64,000 nucleotides of DNA from Chionoecetes opilio (GCA_016584305.1 JACEEZ010019113.1:54750-118749); one strand, 5' to 3'; positions 31,786 through 44,394 are shown, numbered from the stretch's first letter. Translations and numbers: made by a program. The notes: generated from the letters alone by a model not told the origin.

Positions 31786-34700
31786 GGCTGGGTTTCACGG
31801 GGACTTTAACCATAAAAGGGGTTTTTCCCATGTTTTTTAGTTTTTTTAAATTTTTGTTCATTCAATTTTCCCGGGTTTTTTTGGGTTGAGGATCTGGGGG
31901 TTTCTCGGAAAATTTTTTGTCTCGGAGGGAAAAAACGCCCGCCGGGAAGGAAAACGAGAGGAAAAATTGTTCGTGTTCAGGGTCAGTAGACCAGGATCCT
32001 TTAGAAAAGCCTTTGTTTCATAGTATATAGTTATATAATTTTAAAACCCATGCTTTAGGAAATTACCCAAAGGGGCCAAATTTGTCCCGGCCCAAAGTCA
32101 GTATTACTTTTTTCCCTCAAAATTTCCTTTATTTAAATAATCATGAGGCCAAAAAATTTCATACTAGAAAGTAGGGTTAGGGGGGAAAGTACTTTAGTGG
32201 TTAGTTAAAAAGGGTTTTTTGTTTCCCCCCTTTTTTGGGGAAAGGGAAAGGGTTTTGGGAAGGTCAGTTGCACATGGAAGGTCGCCAGGGGCCTTGGGTT
32301 TCTCACTTTAAGGTTTAGTTTTCACTTTTTTAACCATGTTCTAATCTTTTAAATTTATTAAGTGTTTTTTTTTTCATGGGTTTTCCTTTTGTTTAAAGAA
32401 TAGGGCGGCCTTTGGGCCGCCCGGTTTTTGGCCGGTCCGGGGACCCCGGGCCCAGAGCCGGGGGATAATAGGAGGCGGGGGGGGCCCTTTCCCCCGCCCA
32501 ACCCCTTGGGGACCTGAGACCCCTTTTCCGACCTCATTGTTAAACCCAAATTTTTGACGGTATGGGGAAAACACGGCACCGGGGTTTGGGAATTTCGGGG
32601 GGGGGCTTGGAGCGACCCCCAAAGGGGTTTGTGAGGAAAGGGGTGGTTTCGTTTTTTTTCCTTTGTAGATGTTGAAAAAAGCTTTGTTTTCCAACATTTT
32701 GTACAGTTTAAAAATGGTCGGTCAAGCCTAGTTTCTCCATGAAGAACATAAAAAAAGGTTTGTGTTGACCAATTTAGCGTCCCATTCCCACTGCTGTCTT
32801 TTTCCCCACGGGAAGGGAACAGTATACTTTAAATTAAAAAAAAATTTTTTAAGCCTAGAATTATGCACAGAACAGATAGAGGGTGGGGCCTTAAAAACCC
32901 TTGGGGGGAAAACAAAACCACTGACTTTGGCCAGTCACAAAACAGTTTTGCAATGGCAAAAAATGTCCCAAAAAAAAAAAGTATAAAAAAATATATTATA
33001 CTTTAAAAAAACATGGAGAAAAAACCCTAAAATAGCCATAAAATCAAAAAACTTATTTTGTTTGGTCAAAACAAAAGGACGCTGTGGGCTCACCATTCGC
33101 CCACTTTTGTGAAAAACGGGGGAGACGGGGTCAAACGGTGAGGCCCAAACCAAAAGTGGGCCGTTTCCGGGTCCTTTGAACACGTTTGGGGGACTTTGGG
33201 GGCCATCCGCCCCCGGCAGGAGTTTTGAGTATGTAAAAAATTTTGGTGCCCCGGGGGGGGGGATTTAAAAGCGGCTTTGGCGAACGGTGAGGGGCCTGGT
33301 ACGAGGAGGGTATAAGGACGGCGCACCCGTTTCGGGGACGGTGGGGCCCGGGGTACCAGGCCGGTGAGGCCCCCGGTTTATTAAAAAACGGTTTGAAACC
33401 CCGGGTGACAAATAAAAACATTGCGGCTGTTGACTTTTTTTTGCGATTTTTCCCCGTGTTGGGACTGTTTTTTTTCCTTTTAGACGGGGGGGGCCCGCCC
33501 AGCTCCCCCGGCTCTGTGGGCAGCAGCTTTTCCCCTAAGGGTTTAAATTTTAGATTTTTGCCCTTTAATCACATACATATTTCGATATCATTTGGGATTC
33601 TATTTTTGTCAAATCAGGTAGGGGTTTTACTCTTTTACCATTACCGATGCGGGATTCGTGTTTTTAAAAAAAAAAAACCCCAAAGTCAGGAGGTTAGGAT
33701 AATTTAAAGGGGCCCTTCAGCAAAAGACCATGGGGGGCCACACCCTTTCCCTTTTTTAAAAAAGTTGGGTTAACCCCAAGGTTTCCCTAACCTAACTTTT
33801 TCTGACCGGGGGGGGATTAAATATATATATATTTTATAATATTTTTATATATATAATATATATATATATATATATTAATATATATAATTATATATATAAA
33901 ATATTAATATATATTAAAATATTAAAAAATTTGCAACATTTAAATTCAGTAGATATTCAGGTAAATTTGTCTTACTTCCCTTTAACCCTTTAAAACCTTG
34001 AACAAAACCCCAAATGGAAAATTAAAAATTAGTCAAAAATGGGCCCCCGGGAAAAACTGCCCCGGTGGTTTTTGTAAGCCTACACAAAGGGTCACCTACT
34101 TAACTCGGGGAACACGTCAGTTAGGTTACTTTAGGTCACGGTTAGTTTTCCCTTTTACCAATTTTCATGATAATTTGTGTTGGAATCACAACGGGGGTTT
34201 AATTTTCGGGGAAAACCCGAGGGTTTACCCTTCTGGGGAAAACCCCCCAAGCGTCTTCCCCCGGGAAAGGGGCCCCCTTTTCCCAAAATTTGGGGAAATT
34301 TACCCGGCCCCGCGCTCGGTGGTGGCGGCCCCCCAACCCCTGGGGGAATATTTACCAAATAGGTATATTTGTTATTTCCCCAGAGGTGAATAGCATTTTA
34401 TTTAAAATTAAAATGCTGCAATAAAAAAACAAACAAAAATCGTGTTTTTTAAGGTTGGCGGGGAAAAAGCCAGTTCTGTCTAATAAAAATAGGGGTTTAT
34501 TTTTAAGCAAAAACTGGGTTTTTCACTGAAAAGAAAATTTTCCCCCAAAATACAAAAAAATACCCCAAATAAAAATGACTTTTTTGTGAAATTATTTTCT
34601 TATTTTAAAATTATATATATAATAAAATTATATATATATAAAATAATTGTTACGAGCGAGACAGTTGATTTTCTAGAGGAATGGTAGCGAGACGAAACGC

Positions 34701-35279
34701 CCAAAAACCATAAAAAAAAGGTGATGGAAAGAAGTAGAAACCAATAAAAATTTTAATAATATCAAATAAATCACCTTGTACAAGGATTTAAGATGACCCT
34801 TGCTTTTGAAGCCAAACAGAGATAAATAAAGAAAAGGGCTTTTTAAAAACTAAAGGGCCCAAATAGGTACATAAAAAAAAAAGAAAAAAAAAACCCTAGA
34901 AAAAAAACCAAAAAAAGGGAAAAATAAGATGAATTTCCCCAAACCAGGTAGTAAAGCAAATTTAAAAATAATGTGAGTTGACTTGAGTAGAGTCCCCGGG
35001 GTGCCTAATGTTGACTGGGGTCTTACTTAAAGGCACAAGAAGGGTTTTGCTATTTTTCCCCGAAAAGGGGTAGTAACGCTTCAGCTATATACAGAGACCC
35101 CTTTCTAAAAAAAAGAAAAAGAGGTGTATAAATTTCCCCCGTATTTTGCCGGGGCGCTTCACCAGCTTTGGTCGAAAAAAAAACCCGGGGAGACCCGGGA
35201 GTTAGTTGGGTGCCCTTTCCCTTGTGTTTGATTTTAGGAAGGGTAGTTAGTGGTTTCCCAGGGAGGGGTGGGGTGGGGT

Positions 35280-35297
35280 GTGTTTGTGTGTGTGTGT

Positions 35298-35340
<43 letters not shown>

Positions 35341-35352
35341 TGTGTGTGTGTT
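35280..35352. repeat. (GT)n microsatellite
   Basis: GTGTGT run with one interruption. Confidence 0.9.
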
Positions 35353-36659
35353 GGGCACACGGTGAGGATAAGGCGAAGCTTTTTGATAAAATATATAATT
35401 ATAATAAAATTTTATATATATATATATATATAATATATTATTATATTTATATAATATATATATAATTAAAAAAAATAATGTTGTTTTTTGCGTTGTTCAC
35501 TAAACCCCGGTTTTAAAACTTTGGGTTTTTTATCAAGCCTTTTCTATTCAGATAAAAAATATTTTTTTGATAGATTTTTATGCGTTTTGAAAAGAATTGT
35601 GTTTTTTTTCTTGGGGAATCACATTTTTTTTTTTATCCTTTGACCTCACCCCTTAAAAAAAATATTTAAAAAAAAAATAATAATGGTTCCAAAACACATC
35701 AAAAACTACCAGAAAAATATGTTCCCCGGGAAAACAACTAAACTAAAAAAACCCATGACCAAAACCAACCTGAGGGGGTTGCAAGTGAGCATGACCACGC
35801 CGTGGTGGGGCCCGGCGGGCCTGGGAAAGGGGAGGGGCTGGGAAATGCGTGAATGGCGGGGGGGGGGAGGGGCATATTTATTTTTATAAGAAGGTTTTTC
35901 CCTGGTTTTGGGCCAAAGTAAAGTTTGCCAAAAAGGTTTTGAAGGGAATAGAAGGAAGTAATTTACAAAAAGATTATTTCCTTTTTATATGGTGTAAAAA
36001 AGATATGGGCAGGGGGGATAAAACCCCAAAATTTCTTAATTCAAATAACCTAACCCGGGCATTGGGTCTTTTTTTACAAAAAGGACCCGAATAAAATAAA
36101 CAATTGGGGGGTTTTGGTTTTGTTAGATTTTGGATTAAAAAAAAAAAAAATCCCCAAAAGAGCTTCCGTCGCCCAAAACCCGTACTTTTTGGGTATGACA
36201 TGTGACAAGAGAGACAAGTGTTTACCCTGCACCTCACTCTTTTTCGTAGTGAAAGCATCGCCTCAATTTCTCCTTTTTCGCGGGAGCAATTTTTAATGCG
36301 AATTTGGCTTTTGCAGGTTTTAAAAAGAGGGCTTAGGTTAGTTGATATTTTTGGTACTTTCAACCAGTAAATTTTGAAAAAGTACGTTAAAAAAAAATTT
36401 TAAACAAATTTAAAAAACAATTTAGATCTCCGAAATAGAAATTTTCAAAGAAGCCTTATGGGGGGGAGAAATTTTTTCTCAGAATCCATAAGGTAACCCC
36501 CCAAAAACCTACTCATAAAATTTTGGGGAGAGAAAATTTTGGGGCCCCAGTGTAAAATTTTACCGGGCATTGTAACTTTAAAACCAAAAAACGTGGTTGG
36601 GGTTCACCCCCCATTACCCCTTTTGTTATTTTTTTATCTGACGGGTTTTTACAGGGGTT

Positions 36660-38830
36660 TTGAAAAAAGGTAAAATTCAGAGTTCTTTTTCCCCCCCTTT
36701 TTAGTGGAGGGGTTTTCCCGGGAAAAAATTTGGGGGGGGGGGTTTTAGGGAAATTTAAAACCCGACCTCCCCCAATGGTTTGGAGATCAGGTTAAATTTG
36801 GGGAAGTTTTTGGAGGTTAGGTTAAAAGAGGTTAGGGGATTAGCTAGGTTAGGGGTTTTGTTTTGTTTTGGTTTAAAATTTTCCCCCGATCTAGGTAAAA
36901 ATTTCCCCAGATATAGAGAACTTTTAATTCATAAATAATCCAAAAAAAAGTATTTTAAAGCAGGTTTTTGTTCCCCCCCCCCCCAAAAAAACCCCCCATT
37001 CCCCCAAGGGGCCCCACACTTGTTTGGGGGGAAGGGGGAGATTAGGGCAAAAAGCTAGAAATTACTGGGGAAAAAACCCCCCCCCAATAAGAATAACCAA
37101 GGGGATAATGGGGGGGTAAAGGCCACCCTTTCTTCCAGGTTTTACAGGAAGGTACTTCCAAAAAAATAATTTAGTACCGGGGTTTTTAAATGCTTTTTCC
37201 CCATGATTTTTTTATGTGGTAAGAATGTTAACACATTCAAAATTGTTGGAAATGCCCCAATTTTCAGGTTATCCCCCTTTACCCTAAAAAAAACCTAAGG
37301 ACCCCCGGGAATGTGGGAAAAAACCCTCGGGTTTTGGGGAAGGAGGGGAAACGGGGTTTTTTTGTGGTAGATTTTGTAGATGGGCGGGAAAAATATAAAC
37401 CCCATTATACTATTTTTGGGTGATACAAAAACCCCAAAATACATTTAAAAAAATATAAGGAAAAAAAGTGTGACTTGATGAAAAAAAAAAATGTGAGGGG
37501 TTTCAGGGAGTTTCGTACAGAAGTTATGGTATTTTTTAGTGTTTGGCCCATACTCCCCCTCTCCCACAAAAAAAAGCTTGGGGGGCCCCGGGTAATTTCG
37601 GGATATTTGGGGGGTGGGGGTACAAAATATGCGTCGCAACCACATAGTTTTTTAGTTAGGGGGTTTTAAAAAATTCCCTGGGTCTAGGGGAAAATTTAAA
37701 TTTGGGTTTTTTCTCAGTCCAGAAACATGTGAAAATGCCGATCCTCCAAAAGAATGATGGGCCCAAGTGCCCAAACCCCCCAAAAACCCCCCGCTAGGGG
37801 TTTGGTTAGATTTTGGTTTTGGTTAGCTTAGGTTAGGTTAGGTTTTCGGGGGTCAAAACCCCCCGCTTGGTTTGGTTAATTTTGTTTGGGGAAATTTTTC
37901 CCGATAAAAAGGGAAAAGAACCCCAGATCTAGGAATTTTACCCCCTAACAAACTCTTAAATTACGTGTTTCCCACCCCTTTATTTTTTCCCCCCCCCGGG
38001 AAAAACCCCCCATTCCCCCAAGGGGCCCCCAAAATTTTTTTGAGGGAAGGGGAGGTTGGGCAAAAACTAGAAAAATTTTCCCCAAATTTTAAATTTAAAT
38101 TTATTTGAGTTTTTTCGTACATTTCCGGGGGTGTTTTGGGGGGGTTTTTCAGTGTTTGCCCCCTTACTCCCCCCTCCCACAAAAAACTTGGGGGGCCTGG
38201 GGCAAAAGCGGGATATTTGGCTCGGGTTTCAAAAAAATGCGTCGCAAAACCCCATGTTTTTGAGTTAGGGGGATTTAAAAAATTTCCCAGTTGAGGGAAA
38301 ATTGATTGGATTCTTCCGAGTCCAAAAGACGTGTGAACCTGACATCCTCTCCCGAATGATGACCGAAGTGTCGAGAAAACCCCCCCCAAACCCCCGCTAG
38401 GAGGGTTGGGTTTGATTTGGGTTTGGTTAGGTTAGGTTTAAAGGGAGGTATATTTGGGTAGGTTAAAGGGTAAAGGGTTATATTTGGATAGGTTAGGTTT
38501 ATATTTGGGGAGGTTAGGTTAGGTTTGAAATTTTTTAGGTTAGATTTGGTTAGGTTAAGTTTGGTTAGATCTGGGTTTGGTTTGATTAGGTTTTCGGTGG
38601 GTCAAGCCCCCCCGCTAGGTTAGGTAAATTTCTCTAGATATAAGGAAAAATTTCCTTTGATCTAGGGAATTTAAAACCCCCCACACAACCCCTTTAAAAT
38701 TTCGTTTTTGGGCGCATAATTTGGTTTCCCCCCCCCGAAAGCCCCTGCATTTCCCCAGCTTCCCCAAAAAAAGGGTTTGGGGGGGGAAAATTTTGGGGGA
38801 GTATGGGCAAACACAGAACTTTTCCTCGTT
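36660..38830. repeat. dispersed TTAGG-containing fold-back repeat family, several distorted copies
   Basis: Blocks combining GTTTGGGGGAAG/CCCCAAA, GTAAAATTCCCTAGATCTAG-like, TTTCTCTAGATATAAGGAAA-like, GGTCAAGCCCCC(G/T)GCTAG and GGTTAGGTTAGG recur at about 36.7-37.0, 37.4-37.96, 37.97-38.4 and 38.4-38.8 kb. A clean copy lies at 41170-41700. Confidence 0.65.
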
Positions 38831-40439
38831 TTTTAAATAGTTTTAAATTCAAAATTTGGGGTTGAGTGTACGAAAACGACTATAGTTTCATATAAAATTT
38901 TAAAACTTTCGAAGCAAATTTTTTGGGGACGAATAAATGTGTACGAACTGGGCTTTCACCCCCCCCCTAAGTAAGCTCCATATTCTCGAACCCCCCCCGG
39001 GAACCTAACAAAAATTTTTCCAAACACTTTAATTACGTTTTAGAGGTATTTGAAAGGGAAAGGGGGAAGGGTTTTGGTTTGGGAAACCCCCCCCCCCCCC
39101 ACCCCACACTAATAAGGGGGGGAAAGGGGCCCCTAGAATATTCCTGCACTTTTACCGCCTTTTGTAATTTTGGCGGCGGCGGGCTCCCCCCCTACGGCAA
39201 AAACTCTGGCATCCGCCTCACCTGTGCCTTCCTGAAAAAGGCAGGGCAGTGCCACGTCTGTTGGGAGCATATCGGACATCCCCCAGGGGCTTATAGTGTT
39301 CCCCCCAAGGGGGTCCTCGCAGCACTGGGTTTCAACACAAAAATAAAAAGGGCCCTGGGGTTTTAATGAAGTGAATACCACTTGAAAGCCTTACAGGGAA
39401 AAACCCAAATTAAAACTTACCAAAACATTTCACTGACGTGGAATGGGGAAAAGGGTTTACTGCAAGGGGGAAAGGGGAGGGAGGTATATAGCAAGGAAAA
39501 TCGAAAGGGGGGCGAAAAGGGGGGCAGGAAATCCCAAAACCCCGGTCAGCCCGCCCTTTTTGCCCTGAGTCGGGTGGCCCCGCCCCTTTTTGGGGGGCTG
39601 CTGTTGTTTTTTAGGGCCGCGAGGATCCCTTGGGGGAAACAAAGAGCCCTGGGATGTCCAAAAAATGCTATCACAGGGGGTGGCAGCTGCCCTGTCTTTT
39701 GTCTTCCTTAAAGGAAACGCGGGGACTATTAAGTTTTTTAACCCAAAGCAAAAAAAAGCGAACAATTTACCCTTATGATGCGAATACTCTCTCTTCACAA
39801 AATCTTTTTTATTTGTCATGCTTCCTTTAAAAATTAATGGGCCCCAAAACAAACACCCGGGACTGTTTGTTTTCTCGGTGCATTTTGGGGGGATAAGGCG
39901 GGGTCGCCGGGGTGGACCTTTCGGAAAGGGGAAAAATACCGGGGATGGGGAAAAATTTCGAGTTATTTTTGGGGGAAATTGGAATTTCCCGGTGCCCAAA
40001 ATTACTGTGCTCCCGTTCCGCTGACAAACACTATAGAGAAGACCCGAGGTAAGGGTGATGTGAGAGGGGTTTAAAACCCAAAAAAAACAGAGATAACAGA
40101 GCCTCGTCAAAAGGTAAGCAATTGGTAGGTACGTAATGTGTCCGTACCACTTGCTTACTTCTTAATGAGACTCTGCTGTGACTGTTTTCCTGGTTTAGAA
40201 GCCTTCGCACATCAACCATCACCTCAGGTCTTCTATATGTTGTCAGGGGAGCACGGAAATATAGCACCTGGAATATCAATTTCGCCCAAAAACAACTCGA
40301 TTTTTTTTCATCGTCGTAATCTTCTCTTTGTAGGCTGTACATATTCATGGTTATGATAGTATTAAAATACCTTATTAATTGAGTTCCTTTTGTAGTCTTT
40401 TCTCATAATAAGTAGTGGTACATCATGGTTTAAGTGTTA

Positions 40440-40610
40440 CTTGACGAGCCAATGAATACTCTTGAGTCTATACCAACATCACCAACCTTTGCTTTGATTT
40501 ATCTTATTACTCCATCCATAAACAAGTTGCATAACCACGGTGACATTACCCATCCTTGCCTCATGGTACCTGCATGGTACTGTCGTCTACGGATATTTTT
40601 GTCCCTACAC
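40440..40610 (-). pseudogene. relic of a LINE reverse transcriptase (motif B region)
   Basis: The minus strand reads Y-H-A-G-T-M-R-Q-G-W-V-M-S-P-W-L-C-N-L-F-M-D-G-V-I. This matches the RT motif around the conserved R-Q-G-C-V-x-S-P-x-L-F-N. The frame stops on both sides and the FADD box is not recognisable nearby, so it is an ancient fragment of a LINE different from the one at 60 kb. Confidence 0.6.
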
Positions 40611-40649
40611 AAATTGGGAAAACTCGCCGACAGTAATGGTTAGGTTGGT

Positions 40650-41105
40650 ATCCGGTCATTTCGCCACACCATAGAGTCATTTCGCCCACAGGTCATTTCG
40701 CCTACACTATGGAGTCATTTCGCCCACACTATGGAGTCTATAGGAGCTAGGAGGTTAAATTATATTTGTTTAGTGTGTCGAGAACCCCCAACCCCCCCGC
40801 TAGGAGGTTAGGTTAGATTTGTTTAGGTTAGGTTAGGGTAGGTTAGATCTGGGTAGTTTAGGTTAGATTAGATTTGGTTAGGTTAGGATAGGTTAGATTT
40901 GTTTAGGTTAGGTTAGCTTAGGTTAGATTTGGTTAGGTTAGGTTATCGGTGAGTCAAGTCCCCTGCTAGGGTAGGTTAATTTTGGTTAGGCAATTTTCGT
41001 CATTTCGCCCACAAGACATTTCGTCCACATGTAAGTCAATTCGCCCACATATAAGATTCAATTCGCCCACTCTAAAGTCAATTCGCCAACAGGATCCATG
41101 TCACG
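40650..41105. repeat. GTCATTTCGCCCACA tandem repeat with embedded GGTTAG block
   Basis: GTCATTTCGCCCACAC followed by TATGGAG recurs at 40655-40740. It resumes at 40995-41095 as CATTTCGCCCACA/CAATTCGCCCACA. Between them lies a TTAGG-rich block (about 40795-40990). Confidence 0.8.
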
Positions 41106-41169
41106 GAGTCATGTAACTATATCTTCCTCTGGCAGAAATGGAATGAGCCACCAGTAACCTTGGGCGAAA

Positions 41170-41705
41170 TGACGGTAAATTTCTAGTGTTTGCCCACACT
41201 CTCCCACTTCCCCCAAACAAGTTTGGGGACCTGTGGGAATGCGGGGTTTTCGGGTGGGGAACAAATTATGCGTCGGAAACACGTAATTAAAGAGTTGTGT
41301 AGGGGGGGGCAAAATTCCCTAGATCTAGGGTAATTTCCTTATATCTAGAGAAAATTGCCTAACCAAAATAAACCTAACCTAACCAAAATTAACCTACCCT
41401 AGCAGGGGGCTTGACCCACCGATAACCTAACCTAACCTAACCAAATCTAACCTATCCTAACCTAACCAAATTTAATCTAACCTAACCTAACCAAATCTAA
41501 TAGGTTAGATAGGTTAGATTTGGTTAGGTTAGGTTAGCTTAGGTTAGATTTGGTTAGGTTAGGTTATCGGTGGGTCAAGCCCCCTGCTAGGGTAGGTTAA
41601 TTTTGGTTAGGTTAGATTTATTTTGGTTAGGCAATTTTCTCTAGATATAAGGAAATTACCCTAGATCTAGGAAATTTTACCCCCCCTATAGTCCTTGAGC
41701 CAACC
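41170..41705. mobile_element. fold-back element with (TTAGG)-like arms
   Basis: Arms of about 205 bp (about 41297-41500 and 41507-41700) are reverse complements. They share TAGATCTAGGGTAATTTCCT, CTCTAGAGATATAAGG-type, GGTCAAGCCCCCTGCTAGGG and runs of GGTTAGGTTAG(A/G)TTTGG. It is non-coding. Single arms of the family occur at 40795-40990 and through 36.7-38.8 kb. Confidence 0.75.
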
Positions 41706-42600
41706 GGCCATATTTTGAAGTGAATGCTCCGGCGGGGGGAGTAATTCTCATTATGATTTTCCATTAGGGCAATATCTCAGGTATCAGAAAATGCATGATG
41801 GACATCTGAGAACGGTAGCTTAGTGCCCGGATGGACGCCATCTTTGAAACCACCCAGCGCGAAAATGCCCATTTGGTGGGGTACATTGTTGCACGTGTAT
41901 CTGGACTTCTATACTAGCTATCGATGTGCGGTTGACGACTAAATATACGTCCAATGTGTACCGTCTAAATAAAAAATAATATGAAGCATTTTGTTATAGA
42001 TTAATTATTATAAAAATCAATTATCGAAAAAAAATCATATTTTTCAATATTTTATTATTAGACTTGTACTTTTTTTAGTGAAACAACACTGGTATGATTT
42101 TCCAAATTATGCATTTTGCTACACCGTTTATCTGTCTATAAAAATAACTCAACAAGTACAACATATCATCCACCACGAGTTTACAACAAATATATGTAGA
42201 GGCATAAAATGACTTAGGCCGCCGCTGGCATTATCTATTCTGACGATAACGCAAGTTAGGAATGTCGTACGGAGAGGATTTTAACACCATACGATATCTA
42301 ATAAGCAGGCGGAAATTGTTACATAGGAAATCTGCACTTTGGTGGCCATCTTGGATTTCAAAATGGCCGCCAATTATATTAATTATTCATTACTAGAGTT
42401 TGGAAAGACGTATGGAGCTGATTTTAACACCATACGATGTATATTCCTAATAAGCAAGCGGAGGTATCATTGAACATGTCATGTTTTAGTCAAATAACAC
42501 CGGTATGATCTTCCAAATTATACATTTTGCTAAACCGTTTATCTGTCTATAAAGATTTTCAGGCAATTTGGCCTGCATTATAATAGAGAACAACATATGC
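41706..42600. other. non-coding; contains diverged internal repeats
   Basis: Block A (GGTATGAT(T/C)TTCCAAATTAT and GTTTATCTGTCTATAAA) occurs at about 42090 and 42505. Block B (GATTTTAACACCATACGAT) occurs at about 42277 and 42420. It may be the 3' flank of the minus-strand CXC gene. No exon recognised. Confidence 0.5.
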
Positions 42601-42623
42601 TATACAATATACAGTGCACAAAG

Positions 42624-43376
42624 TTAATCATCAGAGTCGCCATCAGAGTCATTGGCATCCTGAGCCACGATAGCATCATCCTGCACCATGTTGGAGCATC
42701 CCTGCAGCTTACACACAACAGTGCACTTCAACCCATTCAGTATGCAGGAGCAATCTGACGGTCGACACGTCCTTCTGCATGAGATGAGATTCAAGACGAC
42801 ATCTGGAGCTGGTAGACCCGCCATCCATCGGATTTTGAGCGAACCGCCATCATCGAGTTCCCAGCCATGTCCTGCTGATGGTGCTGGGACGTCTGGCAGG
42901 TTTTCAAGGCTGCGTCGCCAGATAGCCGCCTGATAGTTGGCCCTAAGCGTATGCTGCATCAAGGAGTCTTCACAAGGCGGCAATTGTCCAGATTCGATCT
43001 GGCCCTTCTTTGCACAGAACATGTGATAACGGAGTGAATTAGCACCGACGATCTTCGTGTTCCTGGCGTACAGCTGACACGTGAAGGCCTGAATGCTATT
43101 GAAGACGTCTGTTGGTACATTCCACGAAGATCCCAGATCTGTGAATGCTTGAAGATACAGATCATTCGCTTGCACAAGCTTCAAAGCCTTTATCTTTCCT
43201 TTGCTAGCCAGAGCACTAACAGTGTCACACCCGCTCCATGCATGAAGCCCTGGCAATGCACTGCAAACTCCAGACCCCAATACCGCAGCCAACTTTCCAA
43301 CGTCAATCATTCTGACTCGAACCTTTGTTCCTCGTCTGATGAAGAGCTGACTATCGATGGTTCTGCTGAGTTGAAC
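42624..43376 (-). CDS. PIN/FEN1-like + CXC-domain protein, C-terminal part (intact frame)
   Basis: The open frame runs from about 43376 to the stop at 42624 without interruption, roughly 250 codons. It begins inside the domain (I-R-R-G-T-K-V-R-V-R-M-I-D-V-G-K-L), so the N-terminus is lost at the palindrome junction. L-P-G-L-H-A-W-S-G-C-D-T-V-S-A-L with G-K-I-K-A-L resembles the helix-two-turn-helix G-C-D motif of FEN1-type nucleases. R-A-N-Y-Q-A-A-I-W-R and G-H-G-W-E follow. The C-terminus, C-R-R-T-C-R-P-S-D-C-S-C then C-T-V-V-C-K-L-Q-G-C, has the spacing of a Tesmin/TSO1 CXC zinc-binding domain. The tail is acidic (D-S-D-G-D-S-D-D). It is probably DNA-binding; nuclease activity is untested inference. 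The same family is at 5335-7550 and 50540-51790. Confidence 0.65.
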   Translation of the reverse strand, partial: VQLSRTIDSQLFIRRGTKVRVRMIDVGKLAAVLGSGVCSALPGLHAWSGCDTVSALASKGKIKALKLVQANDLYLQAFTDLGSSWNVPTDVFNSIQAFTCQLYARNTKIVGANSLRYHMFCAKKGQIESGQLPPCEDSLMQHTLRANYQAAIWRRSLENLPDVPAPSAGHGWELDDGGSLKIRWMAGLPAPDVVLNLISCRRTCRPSDCSCILNGLKCTVVCKLQGCSNMVQDDAIVAQDANDSDGDSDD

Positions 43377-43773
43377 AAAGTTGGCTGCGGTATTGGGGTC
43401 TGGAGTTTGCAGTGCATTGCCAGGGCTTCATGCATGGAGCGGGTGTGACACTGTTAGTGCTCTGGCTAGCCAAGGAAAGATAAAGGCTTTGAAGCTTGTG
43501 CAAGCGAATGATCTGTATCTTCAAGCATTCACAGATCTGGGATCTTCGTGGAATGTACCAACAGACGTCTTCAATAGCATTCAGGCCTTCACGTGTCAGC
43601 TGTACGCCAGGAACACGAAGATCGTCGGTGCTAATTCACTCCGTTATCACATGTTCTGTGCAAAGAAGGGCCAGATCGAATCTGGACAATTGCCGCCTTG
43701 TGAAGACTCCTTGATGCAGCATACGCTTAGGGCCAACTATCAGGCGGCTATCTGGCGACACAGCCTTGAAAAC
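42899..43773. repeat. near-perfect palindrome of about 400 bp arms
   Basis: The left arm 42899-43297 and right arm 43377-43773 are reverse complements with only one or two visible differences (for example Lys versus Gln in the A-S-K/Q-G-K motif). They are separated by about 79 bp. The right arm ends exactly where a CA-rich tract starts. Confidence 0.9.
43377..43773 (+). pseudogene. second, truncated copy of the PIN/CXC protein gene (right palindrome arm)
   Basis: It encodes the same segment as the minus-strand copy, from L-A-A-V-L-G-S-G-V-C to S-L-E-N. It then runs into CACACC simple sequence, so the CXC region and stop are missing. It is either a real recent inverted duplication or a sequencing/assembly palindrome. 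Confidence 0.65.
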
Positions 43774-43868
43774 CACACACACCCACACCCACACCACACC
43801 CACACCCACAACCACAACCACAACCACACACACACACAACACCACACACACACACACACACACACACA
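43774..43868. repeat. (CA)n / CCACACC compound microsatellite
   Basis: CA-rich tract bordering the palindrome. Confidence 0.9.
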
Positions 43869-44390
43869 GCCTATATTATGTATATAGATGGATAGATAAA
43901 TGTATATTCAAAATAGATAACCAGAATACATGCATCGGTCCATGGGCTTTACTGACAAAAAAGAAAACATGAAAATTGCCAAGACATTTTTCTTCCAAAG
44001 ACCCTGACGTGGATTCATGTTTTGATGATGAGAGGGAACACCAAATGCCGGACTGGAGGGAGAAAAGTAATCAGATAAAAAGGAAGGGAGGCAGGCAGAG
44101 AAGAAGCTGAAATCAATACAGTGTAAAGGAAACTCATACGAACTAAACAAAAGTATAAGTTATCTATTCGTCAGACATCTCAATAAGAAAACGCCGATAC
44201 CGAGAGCAAGTCAGCCTCGGAAGACTGTTTCGGTTCAAGCGGCCGGGACGCATATTCTCAATGCGTTAGCCCTTTTCGGCAGGCCGCTCGCGAATTTTTT
44301 TTTATTTTTCGGTTAAGGTTAGGTTAGGTTCGGTTCAGGTTTTCATTCACAATGGTAACTTTGTGTGGGAATCACAATGAGGTTATTTAA
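43869..44390. other. no gene recognised
   Basis: Mixed sequence with a short GGTTAGGTTAGG motif at about 44316-44330. No coding or known element seen. Confidence 0.5.
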
Positions 44391-44394
44391 AAAA

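Larger units (their letters stand above)
31440..40030. other. second low-confidence consensus segment
   Basis: The same signature as 12740-20240: GGGG/CCCC/TTTT/AAAA enrichment and no coherent coding. It begins inside a tandem array whose first units are clean. Recognisable contents are (GT)n at 35280-35352, AT-rich simple repeats at 33820-33930 and 35400-35465, and GGTTAG-rich blocks at 36780-38620. No gene can be supported. Confidence 0.75.

Noticed and set aside
39457..40110. 217-codon minus-strand ORF in the low-quality segment
   Set aside because: Lies where homopolymer errors dominate. No domain, no splice support, and composition matches the distorted background.
40650..41105. Possible CRISPR array from regular GTCATTTCGCCCACA repeats
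   Set aside because: Repeats are irregularly spaced with non-unique spacers, in a eukaryotic repeat region without cas genes.
36780..41640. True telomere or chromosome end
   Set aside because: TTAGG units are degenerate, interrupted, in both orientations and embedded in fold-back repeats, with ordinary sequence on both sides.
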